This document shows, piece by piece, positions 1 through 12,922 of a DNA stretch of 64,000 nucleotides. The position numbers and the translations under genes were made by a program. Position 1 is the first letter of the stretch. Each line of letters begins with the position of its first letter. This stretch comes from Candidatus Binataceae bacterium (GTDB lineage Bacteria; Desulfobacterota; Binatia; Binatales; Binataceae): the NCBI GenBank assembly GCA_035650475.1, contig DASRHP010000004.1:62001-126000 (forward strand). Reading direction: 5' to 3'. A model generated the notes under the pieces. That model was not told the DNA's origin. It did not search any database and saw nothing but the letters and a program-made list of their open reading frames with translations.

Positions 1-2
1 AG

Positions 3-1958
<1,956 letters not shown>

Positions 1959-2059
1959 GTGCGCGGCTGGTTGCGGGGGCGCGCCTGTTCTATGATTCGG
2001 GGCGCGCGGCGAGAGCTGCTTTTCCGCACGCGCAAACTTCGCACCGGAGAGCGATTACG

Positions 2060-2512
2060 ATGGGCAAGTACTTTGAGGAATTCAAAGTCGGCGAGGTGGT
2101 GCAGCATCAGCCCGGCCGCACGATCACCGAGGCCGACAACCTGCTGATTACGACCCTGACGATGAATCCGCAGCCGCTGCATCTCGACGCCGAGTTCAGC
2201 AAAAAGGCCGAGTTCGGCCAGCGCCTGGTCAACTCGATCTTCACGCTCGGGCTTACCGTCGGGCTTTCGGTCGGCGATCTCACGCTCGGCACCACGGTGG
2301 GCAACCTCGGCTTCGAGAAGGTCGAGTTTCCCAAGCCCGTCTTCATCGGCGACACGCTTTACGCCGAGAGCGAGGTGCTCGAAGCGCGGGCGTCGAAGTC
2401 GCGTCCGGAGTGGGGAATCGTGATCTTCGAGCATCGCGCGCGCAACCAGCGCGGCGAGACGGTGATGCGCTGCAAGCGGGCGGCGATGATGCTGCGCAAG
2501 CCTAATAAGTAG
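2060..2512 (+). CDS. MaoC-family (R)-specific enoyl-CoA hydratase/dehydratase
   Basis: A 150-residue single hot-dog protein of the MaoC dehydratase type, which hydrates or dehydrates 2-enoyl-CoA thioesters. The N-terminal [10 protein letters not shown] and the segment around residues 29-41 ([12 protein letters not shown], with the family Asn/His region) are characteristic. The open frame extends far upstream inside the preceding gene, but the ATG at 2060 has GGAGA 9 bases before it and gives the usual MaoC length. It lies between the acetoacetate-CoA ligase and a CitE-like lyase (21-base gap). MaoC plus CitE pairs are known for mesaconyl/itaconyl/citramalyl-CoA type conversions, so a hydratase feeding a C-C lyase is a fair inference; the substrate is not fixed by the sequence. 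Confidence 0.88.
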   Translation: MGKYFEEFKVGEVVQHQPGRTITEADNLLITTLTMNPQPLHLDAEFSKKAEFGQRLVNSIFTLGLTVGLSVGDLTLGTTVGNLGFEKVEFPKPVFIGDTLYAESEVLEARASKSRPEWGIVIFEHRARNQRGETVMRCKRAAMMLRKPNK

Positions 2513-2533
2513 CGGCCGGCGGGAGCACCGATC

Positions 2534-3424
2534 ATGGAAACGCTGCGCCGCGCCGTGCACTTCGTGCCCGGCGCCAACGACAAGATGCTGGCGAAGTCGA
2601 TCGACCTCGCCGCCGACACCCTGGTGCTCGATCTCGAGGATTCGGTCACGCCCGACAACAAGGAATCCGCGCGCAGGACGGTTACCGAGTGGCTCAGGAG
2701 CGTTGATTTCAAGGGGCGCGAGCGGATGGTGCGGATGAATCCGCTGGAGACGCCGTGGGGCCTCGCCGATCTGGAGGCGACGATGGCGGGGCGGCCGGAC
2801 TCCTACATGGTGCCCAAGGTGCGCACCCTCGACGACATCGTGCGCATCGACGAAATCCTCTCCGGGCTGGAGAAGAAGTACGGCTATCCCGAGCGCGGCG
2901 TCACTCTGCTCGTGCTGGCGACCGAAACCCCGCAGGGCCTGCTGAACATCAAGGACCTCGGCACCCATCCGCGGGTGGACGCGCTGTCGTGGGGCGCCGA
3001 GGATCTCTCGGCCGCGATTGGCGCGCGGCGCAACCGCGACGAGCGCGGCGAGTTCCTCGAAGTCTTCCGCTACGCGCGGATCATGACGCTGCTCGCCGCC
3101 ACCGCCGCCGGCGTCCAGCCGATCGACACCGTCTTCGTCAACGTCAAGGATCCCGAGGGCTTCCGCCGCGACTGCCTCGAGGGCGCCTGGATGGGCTTCA
3201 CCGGCAAGATCACGATCCATCCGGGCCAGATCGACATCGTCAACGAGGTCTTTTCGCCTTCGCCGCAGGAGGTCGCCGACGCCGAGGCGCTGCTCGCCGC
3301 CTTTGAGGAGAACCGCAAGGCGGGGCGGATGGCGTTCAGCTTCCGCGGCGAGATGGTCGACGTGCCGCATCTCACTCGCGCGCGGCGGATCATCGAGCTT
3401 TCGCGCCGCGCGGGCAAGCGGTGA
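2534..3424 (+). CDS. HpcH/HpaI aldolase / CitE-like CoA lyase
   Basis: A 296-residue TIM-barrel protein of the CitE/malyl-CoA lyase type. The start region (RRAVHFVPGAND) and the metal/CoA-binding stretch DTLVLDLEDSVTPDNK near residues 28-43 are typical, as are RMNPLETPWG (near 66) and WGAEDLSAAIGARR (near 155). Family members cleave or form beta-hydroxyacyl-CoA thioesters such as malyl-CoA, citramalyl-CoA or HMG-CoA using Mg2+. The ATG at 2534 follows the MaoC stop by 21 bases, so the two are probably co-transcribed. The gene converges on the ThDP enzyme on the opposite strand. Which 3-hydroxyacyl-CoA is used cannot be told from the sequence. Confidence 0.87.
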   Translation: METLRRAVHFVPGANDKMLAKSIDLAADTLVLDLEDSVTPDNKESARRTVTEWLRSVDFKGRERMVRMNPLETPWGLADLEATMAGRPDSYMVPKVRTLDDIVRIDEILSGLEKKYGYPERGVTLLVLATETPQGLLNIKDLGTHPRVDALSWGAEDLSAAIGARRNRDERGEFLEVFRYARIMTLLAATAAGVQPIDTVFVNVKDPEGFRRDCLEGAWMGFTGKITIHPGQIDIVNEVFSPSPQEVADAEALLAAFEENRKAGRMAFSFRGEMVDVPHLTRARRIIELSRRAGKR

Positions 3425-3453
3425 GACAGCGCAATTTCAGCACACTGATCGCC

Positions 3454-3469
3454 GGCCGCGCAGACGGCC
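3454..3469. terminator. Possible shared hairpin between convergent genes
   Basis: A short inverted repeat, GGCCG-CGCAGA-CGGCC, sits in the 51-base gap between the convergent CitE-like and ThDP-enzyme genes. It has only five base pairs and no T-tract, so it is a weak candidate for a bidirectional transcription end. Confidence 0.25.
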
Positions 3470-3475
3470 AGCCCT

Positions 3476-5107
3476 TCAATACCCCGCGAAGCCCATGTCG
3501 GTGGTCGCCTGCGCTTCGGGATCGGTGCACACGTTGACCAGCGCGGGCTTGCCGCTTTGCATCGCGCGCTCGATCGCGCCGCGGATCTCCGCCGGTTTCT
3601 CGACGAACTCGCCGTAGCCGCCCAGCGCCTCGACCATCTTGTCGTAGCGCTGCCATCCCAGCTCCCGTCCCACCGTGCCGCCGGTCTTGCGCGAGGTGAA
3701 GCCGGCGTTGTTCGACACCACGACCACGATCGGCAGCTTGTGCCGAATCGCCGTGTCCATCTCCATCCCGTTCCATCCGAACGCACCGTCGCCCGAGAGC
3801 ACCACCACCGGCGCATCTGGCCTGGCGACCTTCGCGCCAATTCCGAACGGCACGCCCACACCCATGCATCCGTGCGGCCCCGCGTTGATGCTGCATCCGG
3901 GCTGGTAGATCGGGATCGATTGGCGGGCGAAGTTGAGAATCTCGTGGCCGTCAACGATCAGGATGGTGTCGCGCGAGATGAGGTCGCGGACCTCACGGCA
4001 CAGGCGCAGCGGATGGATCGGCACGGCATCGGAGTGGAGCAGCGGGGCCGAGCGCTCCTGGTTGGAGCGATGCTTGGCGGCAAGCTGCGCCACCCATGGG
4101 CTTTCGTGGCGCGGATTGAAGCGGCCGTTGGCCTCCTCGGTGAGCTGGCGCAGCACGAGCTTGGCGTCGCCGATGATCCCGAGCTCGACCCCGCGGTTAT
4201 GGCCGATTTCCTTGCCGTCAAGGTTGACGTTGATGAAGCGCGCGGCGGGTGAGAAGCGCGGCGGGCGCAGAAAGGAGAGCATCGAGTTGGCCCGCGCGCC
4301 GATCACCAGCACCACGTCGGCTTCGCGAAACGCCATCGAGCGCGCACCCGGGAACGCGCGCGGATGGTCTTCCGGCACCACGCCGCGCCCCTGCGGCGTG
4401 GTGAAGAACGGGATGCCGGTCGTGCCGATGAACTCGCGCAGCTCGGCTGCGGCGTCCGACCACAGCACGCCGCTGCCGGTCACGACCAGCGGGCGCTCGG
4501 CCGCGAGCAGAAGCTCGACGGCGCGGCGCACCAGCGCGGGATCGCCCGCCGGGCGGCTGGTGACGCGGTAGTTGGTCGGGAAGTAGAGCCGCTCGTCGTC
4601 GAGCTTGGCGTTGAGGATATCGCCGGGAAGGTCGAGATAGACCGGGCCCTTCTTGCCGTCGAGCGCCTCGCGGAAGGCGATGCTGATGTACTCGGGGATG
4701 CGCGCGGCGAGGTCCACGCGGTAGGCCGCCTTGACCACCGGTTTCATGATCGCGACCTGGTCCATCTCCTGGAAAGCGTCGAGCGTCGTCGCGCGCATCG
4801 GCGCCGACCCGCCGATCGCGATGATGGGCGCGGCGTCGGCCCACGCGTTGGCGAGCCCGGTGAGCGCGTTGGCGGTGCCCGGACCCGACGGGGTGATACA
4901 GATTCCGGGCTTGCCCGTCAGCCGCGCGTAGGCGTGCGCCGCCATCGCCGCGGCCTGCTCGTGGCGGACGTAGATTCCGCGCATGCCAAGGTCGAGACAG
5001 GCGCCGGCAGTGCCGCTGGTGGGTCCGCCCATCATGAAGAAGATCGTATCTACGCTCTCGTTGCGGAAGCAGCGCGCGATAACCTGTTCGCCCTTGATAA
5101 TCGCCAT
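3476..5107 (-). CDS. Thiamine-diphosphate-dependent enzyme (acetolactate synthase / 2-hydroxyacyl-CoA lyase-like)
   Basis: A 543-residue ThDP enzyme of the pyruvate-oxidase/acetolactate-synthase fold. The N-terminal PYR domain has the conserved glutamate in RHEQAAAMAAHAYARLTG (near residue 50). The C-terminal PP domain has the ThDP/Mg motif beginning GDGAFGWNGMEMD and ending in SNN, near residues 425-455. The start at 5107 is set by AGGAG 8 bases upstream; the longer open frame upstream has no family similarity. The DGAFGWNGMEM form recalls oxalyl-CoA decarboxylase and 2-hydroxyacyl-CoA lyase more than true acetolactate synthase, and the opposite-strand neighbours handle CoA thioesters. A role in forming or cleaving a 2-hydroxyacyl-CoA is therefore possible but inferred. 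No regulatory-subunit gene is nearby. Confidence 0.85.
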   Translation of the reverse strand: MAIIKGEQVIARCFRNESVDTIFFMMGGPTSGTAGACLDLGMRGIYVRHEQAAAMAAHAYARLTGKPGICITPSGPGTANALTGLANAWADAAPIIAIGGSAPMRATTLDAFQEMDQVAIMKPVVKAAYRVDLAARIPEYISIAFREALDGKKGPVYLDLPGDILNAKLDDERLYFPTNYRVTSRPAGDPALVRRAVELLLAAERPLVVTGSGVLWSDAAAELREFIGTTGIPFFTTPQGRGVVPEDHPRAFPGARSMAFREADVVLVIGARANSMLSFLRPPRFSPAARFINVNLDGKEIGHNRGVELGIIGDAKLVLRQLTEEANGRFNPRHESPWVAQLAAKHRSNQERSAPLLHSDAVPIHPLRLCREVRDLISRDTILIVDGHEILNFARQSIPIYQPGCSINAGPHGCMGVGVPFGIGAKVARPDAPVVVLSGDGAFGWNGMEMDTAIRHKLPIVVVVSNNAGFTSRKTGGTVGRELGWQRYDKMVEALGGYGEFVEKPAEIRGAIERAMQSGKPALVNVCTDPEAQATTDMGFAGY

Positions 5108-5600
5108 CCTCGGATGCTCCTGTGGGTTGAGCCTGCGCGATTGTTGGAGCAGCCTTGCGCCCGCCATGTCAAGGGCGCGCCGGGCAGCGGCGCGCGGCTT
5201 GCCCGTCCGAGACGATTTCGGCGGCAATCCGGTCAAGCGCGGACGCCATAGAGCCGGGCTGAGCAGGACACGCGGCGTCCGCGAGTGCTTCCGCGCGCAT
5301 GGCGCCGCCTCGTTCCAGGAGGATCCAATCGGCCTCGAGCTGGCGGGCCTGTTCAAATTCGACGTCGAGCAGATGATGCGCTAGCCGCGCGTGCCGCTCA
5401 ACTAGGTGGGTGCGCCGCCGGGCCCTGTGCGTCCAGGGACAGCGCCGCCAGGCGCGGATAAGGTGAGGCCGTCTGCTCAATAAGAGCGCAAAAAGCCTAT
5501 CAATGAACGGGTCAGGTTATTGACTCGCTAGCCCGGTCGTGTTTATGGCTTGTTGCGGACATCAGCAGTGTTGCCCGGGGCGTGGGGGAGGGCATCTACG
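5108..5600. other. Intergenic region, no supported gene
   Basis: About 490 bases between the divergently transcribed ThDP enzyme and a small plus-strand gene. Open frames exist on both strands, the longest on the minus strand at 5169-5480 (103 codons), but none has a ribosome-binding site or recognisable similarity. The sequence from about 5470 to 5600 is less GC-rich and may hold the promoters of the flanking genes; I could not assign a clear -35/-10 pair. Confidence 0.4.
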
Positions 5601-5801
5601 ATGGAAAAGCATACCGCGATAAGGGTGCTGCCCGGGAGCCGCGTGTTTTTCCGCGGGCGGCTTTACGAAGTGGTGAGCGTGAGGTCTGCTGGCGGAATCG
5701 ACGCACCGTATTTCCGCCTGCGCAACCTGGAGCACGGCACGCCGACCGATCTTGTGAGCTACAAGATGATCGAGCCTGCGGAGAAGCGACAGCCCGCCTA
5801 G
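5601..5801 (+). CDS. Small conserved-looking hypothetical protein
   Basis: A 66-residue protein beginning MEKHTAIRVLPG, with the ATG at 5601 preceded by a GGGGGAG stretch 10 bases upstream. The alternating hydrophobic pattern (SRVFFRGRLYEVVSV and later YFRLRNLE) suggests a small SH3-like or KOW-like beta barrel. I do not recognise the family. It stands alone between divergent and convergent neighbours. The good ribosome-binding site and protein-like composition argue that it is real; function unknown. Confidence 0.55.
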   Translation: MEKHTAIRVLPGSRVFFRGRLYEVVSVRSAGGIDAPYFRLRNLEHGTPTDLVSYKMIEPAEKRQPA

Positions 5802-5875
5802 CCTCGCACATTCCGCGCAGCGGCTTGCCGCTTTGCGTCAGGACGTGAATCGGTAAACCAGGCGGGTTGCGACGC

Positions 5876-6532
5876 TCATCGCGAAGCGCGCCGCGCGGCG
5901 AGCTGGCACGGCGCGCGCGTGCAATAGCGCGCGCCGTTGGCCGCGACGAATGCGCCGCCGCAGGCGGCGCATCGCGCAAGCTCCTCGTTGGCATCGAGCA
6001 GCGGCCGCAGGGCGGCCGCAACCGCGGCCGATTCGGCGACATCCACCATCTCCAGCACGGGCCCGGCGGACGCTGCGGCGCGCCCGGCGCCGGCGGCCCG
6101 CGATACCGCGGCCCCCGCCCGTCTGCCGCGCGCGAGGGCCGCCGCCTCGCGCGCCAGCCGGTCGGCGGTCTCGTTCAGCGGGTCGCCCGCGTGGCCCTGG
6201 ACCCACTCAAAGCGCACGTCGCGCTTGGCGACCTCGGCGTCGAGCGCTTTCCACAGGTCGTGGTTTTTGTTCCGCCGCCATCCCAGGTTCATCGTATTGA
6301 CCAGGTACTGGCTGTCGCTGCGCAGGGTGACGTGCGCGCCGGGCTTGAGATGGCGCAGCGCCTCGATCGCCGCCGTTAGCTCCATCCGGTTGTTGGTGGT
6401 CTGCGGATCAGAGCCGCTGAACTCCATCGGCTCGAACGGACCAACGATCACCACACCCCATCCGCCGGGGCCGGGATTGCCCTCGCAGGCGCCATCGGCG
6501 TAGGCCAGGATCCGCGCTGGAGCGGGAGCCAT
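5876..6532 (-). CDS. rnhA: Ribonuclease HI with C-terminal zinc-ribbon extension
   Basis: Degrades the RNA strand of RNA-DNA hybrids in the cytoplasm. The RNase HI domain covers roughly residues 8-132, with all four metal-binding acids visible: D13 (YADGACEGNPGPGG), E51 (TNNRMELTAA), D73 (RSDSQYLVN) and D124 (NETADRLA). The catalytic-loop histidine is H114. The protein is 218 residues, against about 155 for the usual enzyme. After an Ala/Arg-rich linker it ends in a four-cysteine module, C188-x2-C191 and C204-x4-C209, that looks like a zinc ribbon. The start at 6532 was chosen because it begins just before the conserved first strand; upstream codons overlap the glgA end. It lies 11 bases from glgA on the same strand. 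Confidence 0.9.
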   Translation of the reverse strand: MAPAPARILAYADGACEGNPGPGGWGVVIVGPFEPMEFSGSDPQTTNNRMELTAAIEALRHLKPGAHVTLRSDSQYLVNTMNLGWRRNKNHDLWKALDAEVAKRDVRFEWVQGHAGDPLNETADRLAREAAALARGRRAGAAVSRAAGAGRAAASAGPVLEMVDVAESAAVAAALRPLLDANEELARCAACGGAFVAANGARYCTRAPCQLAARRASR

Positions 6533-6543
6533 CGCCGCCGCTT

Positions 6544-7998
6544 TCAGAGCCCGCGTGCGCGGCGCAGCTCGGCGAACCATTGCAGGTAATGGCGCGCCGA
6601 GACGTTCCACGAGAAATCGGCGGCGAAGCAGTTATCCATCAGCCGCTGCCACGCCGTGCGATCCGCGAACACTCGGCGCGCGCGCCCGGCCGCCTCCAGC
6701 AGGGCCTCCGGACGGTAGTCGCTGAAGACGAAGCCGTTGCCCGTACCGGTTTGCGGATCGAACTCGACGACCGTATCGCGCAGCCCGCCGGTCGCGCGCA
6801 CCAGCGGCGCGGTGCCGTACTTCAAGGCGTACATCTGGGTCAGCCCGCACGGCTCGAAGCGCGACGGCATCAGGAAGATGTCGCTCCCGGCCTGGATCTG
6901 ATGCGCTAGCGCGTTGTCGAAGGCAAGCCGGATCCGCAGGCGGTCGGCAAAGCGCTCCTCGGCCGCCTTGAAAAGTTTCTCCAATGCGGGGTCGCCACTG
7001 CCCAGGATTACCAGGCGCACGTCGAGCGCCATCAGCGCCTCGAGCGCCTCGCCCAACAGATCCACGCCCTTCTGCGAGGTCATCCGGGTGACCATCCCGA
7101 GCACCGGCCCCTCGCCGTGCTCGGGCAAGCCAACCACCTTGAGCAGCGCCCGGCGGCATACCGACTTGCCCTCGCGCCGTTCGGGCGTGTACCGGGCCGC
7201 TATCAGCGGGTCGGTCGCCGGGTTCCATTCCTTGTAGTCGGCGCCATTGAGAATCCCGACGTAGCGCCCGCCCTTGGCGCGCAGCACGCCCTCCAGGCCG
7301 AAGCCCAGCTCGGGGTCGGTCGCGGTCTCGCGCGCGTAGCTTGGGCTTACGGTCGAGGCACCGTCGGCGAGCACGATCGCGCCTTTCATCAGGTTGACCC
7401 GGCCCCAGAATTCCAGGCAGTCGACCGAGAAGTACGAAGGGTCGAGGTTGAGCAGGCCGTAGTCGGCGGCATCGAAAATCCCTTGGAAAGCTAGGTTGTG
7501 CAGGGTGAAGACGATCGCCGTGCGGCTGAACGCTTCGCGCAGCGCGGGATCGGCACGCGCCACAATCGGCGCGACCGCCGCGTGCCAGTCGTGCGCGTGC
7601 AGCACCTCGGGCTGTATGACACGCGCGGCGGCGAGCGCTGCCGCCCGGCCGAACATGATGTAACGCGGCAGGTTGTCGGGGTAATCCTTGCCCTGCTCGC
7701 CGTAAACTCCGGGTCGCGCGAAGTTCCGCGGATGATGAACGAGGTAGAGCGGCACCCCGCCGGTGCCTTCCGCGCGCAGCAGGTCGAAGCGTTCAACCTC
7801 GGCGCCGACCGCGACCGCAAGCCCCTCGGCCACAGGCGTGGCCTTGAGGCTCTCGAGCAGGCCGCGATAGCCGGGAAGGATGACCGCGGCCTCGGCGCCG
7901 TTGGCTTTGAGCGCCGCGGGCAGCGCGCCGATAACGTCGGCGAGTCCACCGACCTTGGCCCACGGAGTGATTTCAGCTGCGACGATTGCGATCTTCAT
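6544..7998 (-). CDS. glgA: Glycogen (starch) synthase, ADP-glucose type
   Basis: A 484-residue GT5 glycosyltransferase that extends alpha-1,4-glucan from ADP-glucose. The N-terminus MKIAIVAAEITPWAKVGGLADV contains the KxGGLxDV donor-binding motif around residues 15-21. The C-terminal half has PSRFEPCGLTQMYALKYG (near residue 390), the retaining-GT-B E-x7-E region. Length is normal. The gene is upstream of rnhA on the minus strand and downstream of galT, so sugar-nucleotide and glycogen functions cluster here. No glgB, glgC or glgP is in the window. Confidence 0.95.
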   Translation of the reverse strand: MKIAIVAAEITPWAKVGGLADVIGALPAALKANGAEAAVILPGYRGLLESLKATPVAEGLAVAVGAEVERFDLLRAEGTGGVPLYLVHHPRNFARPGVYGEQGKDYPDNLPRYIMFGRAAALAAARVIQPEVLHAHDWHAAVAPIVARADPALREAFSRTAIVFTLHNLAFQGIFDAADYGLLNLDPSYFSVDCLEFWGRVNLMKGAIVLADGASTVSPSYARETATDPELGFGLEGVLRAKGGRYVGILNGADYKEWNPATDPLIAARYTPERREGKSVCRRALLKVVGLPEHGEGPVLGMVTRMTSQKGVDLLGEALEALMALDVRLVILGSGDPALEKLFKAAEERFADRLRIRLAFDNALAHQIQAGSDIFLMPSRFEPCGLTQMYALKYGTAPLVRATGGLRDTVVEFDPQTGTGNGFVFSDYRPEALLEAAGRARRVFADRTAWQRLMDNCFAADFSWNVSARHYLQWFAELRRARGL

Positions 7999-8215
7999 TT
8001 GTCACCGCAAGGCGCCGCGTGGGATGCTTGCGGGTGTCCGCGAACATCCGCACCCGGCGGAGGCGTTCGCTGTCGGCCCTCAGCGCTTCAAGCTAGCAGA
8101 CCCGGCGAGGTCGCTCGAACGGCGGTGCGGGCGGCGCGGCGAGCAGGCGCAAAGTCACTGTTCGCCCGCGCGATGCGGGCTGTCGTGCACGCCATGGAGC
8201 GGAAAGCGCGGCGGC

Positions 8216-9274
8216 TCAGCTCGCCACCGGCATCTGCGTCTGCTGCTGGGCTTGGGCGTTGACCGGGGCCTGGGCCGCGCCGTTCAGCGCCTCGCGCAGC
8301 GCCTCGGCCGCGCTCTCGGGCGGAACCGGGTTGATGTAGAAGCCGGTGCCCACTTCGAAGCCGGCGACCTTGGTCAGCGCCGGTGTGACCTCCATGTGCC
8401 AGTGGTAGTGCTTGCTCTGGGCCTCGCGCAGCGGCGCCGAATGAATGATGTAATTGAACGGCGGGTCGTGCAGCGCGTTTTTCAGCGCGCTCATCGTCGC
8501 CTTCAGCGCCGCCGCGAAGGCCGGATAAGAGGTCGCCATGTGCTCGAAATGTGAGCCGTGGGTCTTGGGGATCACCCACAGCTCGAACGGGAAGCGCGCG
8601 GCGAACGGCGAGGCGGCGATGAACTCGTCGTTCTCGAACACCACCCGGCGCCGATCCTGACTCTCCTGGTTGACGATGTCGCAGAAGATGCATCGCTCCT
8701 TGAGCGAGTAATAGTCGCTCGACCCGCGCAGCTCCTGCTGCACGTTGAGCGGCAGGATGGGCAGCGCGATGAGCTGCGAGTGGGGGTGTTCGAGGCTCGC
8801 GCCGGCTTCGGGTCCATGGTTCTTGAAGATCAGGACGTAGCGGAAGCGTTCGTCGCGCGACAGGTCGAGTACCCGCTCGCGATAGGCCCAGAGCACTTCC
8901 TCGATCTGGTGAAGTTCGAGATCGGCGATATCACGCTCGTGGTCGGGGCTTTCAACAACGACCTCGTGCGCGCCGATCCCGTTCATCAAGTCGTATAGTC
9001 CTTCGCCGCGTCGCCCCGCTGGTCCCTCAATGCGCAGGGCGGGGAACTTGTTGCTCACCGCCCGCACGCGCCATCCGGGCGTGTTGGGCTGCGAACCATT
9101 GTCGCGGTAAGCGAGGACTTCGGGCGGAGTCATCTGCTCCATCCCGGCGCAGAACACGCAGGGCGGGCCCTTGCGTTCGTCGCGACGAGAATTGAAGTCC
9201 GAGGGGCGTTTCGCGCGCTCGGTTGCCATAATGACCCAGCGCCCGACCACCGGATCCTTCCTCAGCTCAGGCAT
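8216..9274 (-). CDS. galT: Galactose-1-phosphate uridylyltransferase (GalT/HIT superfamily)
   Basis: Transfers UMP between UDP-glucose and galactose-1-phosphate (Leloir pathway); some relatives act as ADP-glucose phosphorylases. Visible signatures are the GRWVIMATERAKRP N-terminus, the zinc-type CVFC pair near residue 40, and the catalytic HPH triplet in SLEHPHSQLIALP near residue 160, with downstream His residues in KHYHWHMEV. Length is 352 residues from the ATG at 9274, which is placed just before the conserved MPELRKDPVVGRW. The ~220 bases between it and glgA hold no gene. Because glgA is next door, an ADP-sugar role is possible. Confidence 0.88.
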   Translation of the reverse strand: MPELRKDPVVGRWVIMATERAKRPSDFNSRRDERKGPPCVFCAGMEQMTPPEVLAYRDNGSQPNTPGWRVRAVSNKFPALRIEGPAGRRGEGLYDLMNGIGAHEVVVESPDHERDIADLELHQIEEVLWAYRERVLDLSRDERFRYVLIFKNHGPEAGASLEHPHSQLIALPILPLNVQQELRGSSDYYSLKERCIFCDIVNQESQDRRRVVFENDEFIAASPFAARFPFELWVIPKTHGSHFEHMATSYPAFAAALKATMSALKNALHDPPFNYIIHSAPLREAQSKHYHWHMEVTPALTKVAGFEVGTGFYINPVPPESAAEALREALNGAAQAPVNAQAQQQTQMPVAS

Positions 9275-9404
9275 TTCGGTTGTGCCATCTCCAGAACAGA
9301 TTGCCTTGCCACCGGCCCCCAACCGGCAAGGCGAGCGTTATACTAGCCGCGCAGGTTGGTCCCGCGCCATAGCAGCCGGGCCGAAGCAAAGCACAAATCA
9401 AACG

Positions 9405-11828
<2,424 letters not shown>

Positions 11829-11987
11829 AGGCTGGTCCGCCTGCCCCCCTAGCGACCGAAACAAACGGCCGGCGCTTCCACCCCCGCCATCATTCAACGT
11901 AATATACGGGTCGGGAAGGCACAAGCTCAGTCTTTACTGTCAAATGTAGCCACGATCGCCAGCGCGCGCCATCGTGGAGGCAAACAC

Positions 11988-12413
11988 TTGGCAAAGCATC
12001 GGTTCGAGAAGGTTTTCACACCGGCGGACGCCAACGCGCTCATCCCGCGGCTGGAGCTTTTGATCCGCGGGCTGCAGCTGGAGGCCGAGGCCCTGCGCGC
12101 CCGCATCCGCGAGCTGGCGCGGCGCGACCCCTCAGTCCCTGGCGAGGCGCTATCCGCTCTGATCGAACGGTTTCCCGACTTGCGCGATAACGCCGCACGG
12201 ATAGCCGAAGCGGCCGCCCAAGTCGAGTCGCTGGGCGGCTTCCTCAAGGACATCGACCAGGGGTTGGTGGATTTCCCCTACGAGGCCGAGGACGACGTGG
12301 TCTTCCTCTGCTGGCAATTCGGCGAGCGCGAAATCGTGGCTTGGCACCCGGTCGATGGCGGTTTCGCCCAGCGTCGCCCGCTGCCCGGAGTCAGCAAGCC
12401 CTACCTGAACTGA
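11988..12413 (+). CDS. DUF2203 family protein
   Basis: A 141-residue protein matching the DUF2203 pattern: an N-terminal FTPADANALIPRLE helix, a central helical region, then a C-terminal EDDVVFLCWQFGEREIVAWHP segment and GFAQRRPLP end. The start is a TTG at 11988 with GGAGG 7 bases upstream; there is no in-frame ATG further up. The biochemical role of the family is unknown. It opens a plus-strand run with the DUF4149, HAD, LOG-like, thioesterase and ferredoxin-like genes, all closely spaced. Confidence 0.85.
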   Translation: MAKHRFEKVFTPADANALIPRLELLIRGLQLEAEALRARIRELARRDPSVPGEALSALIERFPDLRDNAARIAEAAAQVESLGGFLKDIDQGLVDFPYEAEDDVVFLCWQFGEREIVAWHPVDGGFAQRRPLPGVSKPYLN

Positions 12414-12438
12414 GATCAACCCCGGAGGCAGCCACCCG

Positions 12439-12906
12439 ATGCTTGCGTTGTTCGTCTACCTCCTGTGCCTGGCGTGCTGGCTGGGTGGGATGGTGTTCTT
12501 CTCGGCGATCGTGGCGCCGGTAATCTTCGCGCAACTTTCGATGCCCGACGCCGGTAAGGTGGTCAGCGCATTGTTCCCGCGCTACTACCTGCTCGGTTAT
12601 ATTGCCGGCGGGCTCGGCCTCGTTCTGGCGGTGTACCTTTGCGTGATGCGCGTGCCGCGGCTGTGGTGGGCGATGGCGGCTGTCGCGCTCGCGATCGCGC
12701 TTGGGCTCACCTTCTATGCGGGGCAGGTCGTGCGCCCACAGGTCGACGCTATCCGCACCGTCGCCGAGGAGGCTAACCCTGATCCCGCGCGGCGCGCCGA
12801 GTTCGACCGCCTCCATCGCCTGTCGGTCATCCTCAACGGGGCGATGATGGTGCTCAACCTGGCGGCGCTGTTCAGCAGCGCGGTCGCGCTGACTCCGCGA
12901 CCCTGA
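12439..12906 (+). CDS. DUF4149/TMEM205-like membrane protein
   Basis: A 155-residue integral membrane protein with four predicted membrane segments, at about residues 4-27, 47-70, 76-96 and 133-152. The CWLGGMVFFSAIVAPVIF stretch and the later HRLSVILNG segment follow the DUF4149 pattern. The ATG at 12439 is preceded by GGAGG 11 bases upstream, and the gene follows DUF2203 by 25 bases. Function is unknown for the family. Confidence 0.82.
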   Translation: MLALFVYLLCLACWLGGMVFFSAIVAPVIFAQLSMPDAGKVVSALFPRYYLLGYIAGGLGLVLAVYLCVMRVPRLWWAMAAVALAIALGLTFYAGQVVRPQVDAIRTVAEEANPDPARRAEFDRLHRLSVILNGAMMVLNLAALFSSAVALTPRP

Positions 12907-12922
12907 GCGGCGTTTTTCTTCC

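Noticed and set aside
5169-5480. Minus-strand open frame of 103 codons upstream of the ThDP enzyme
   Set aside because: No ribosome-binding site, no similarity that I recognise, Arg-rich composition typical of non-coding GC-rich frames.
11829-11987. A sigma-32-like heat-shock promoter upstream of lon
   Set aside because: TTGACA and TATATT occur on the minus strand but are 31 bases apart, and a sigma-32 pair with correct spacing could not be found.
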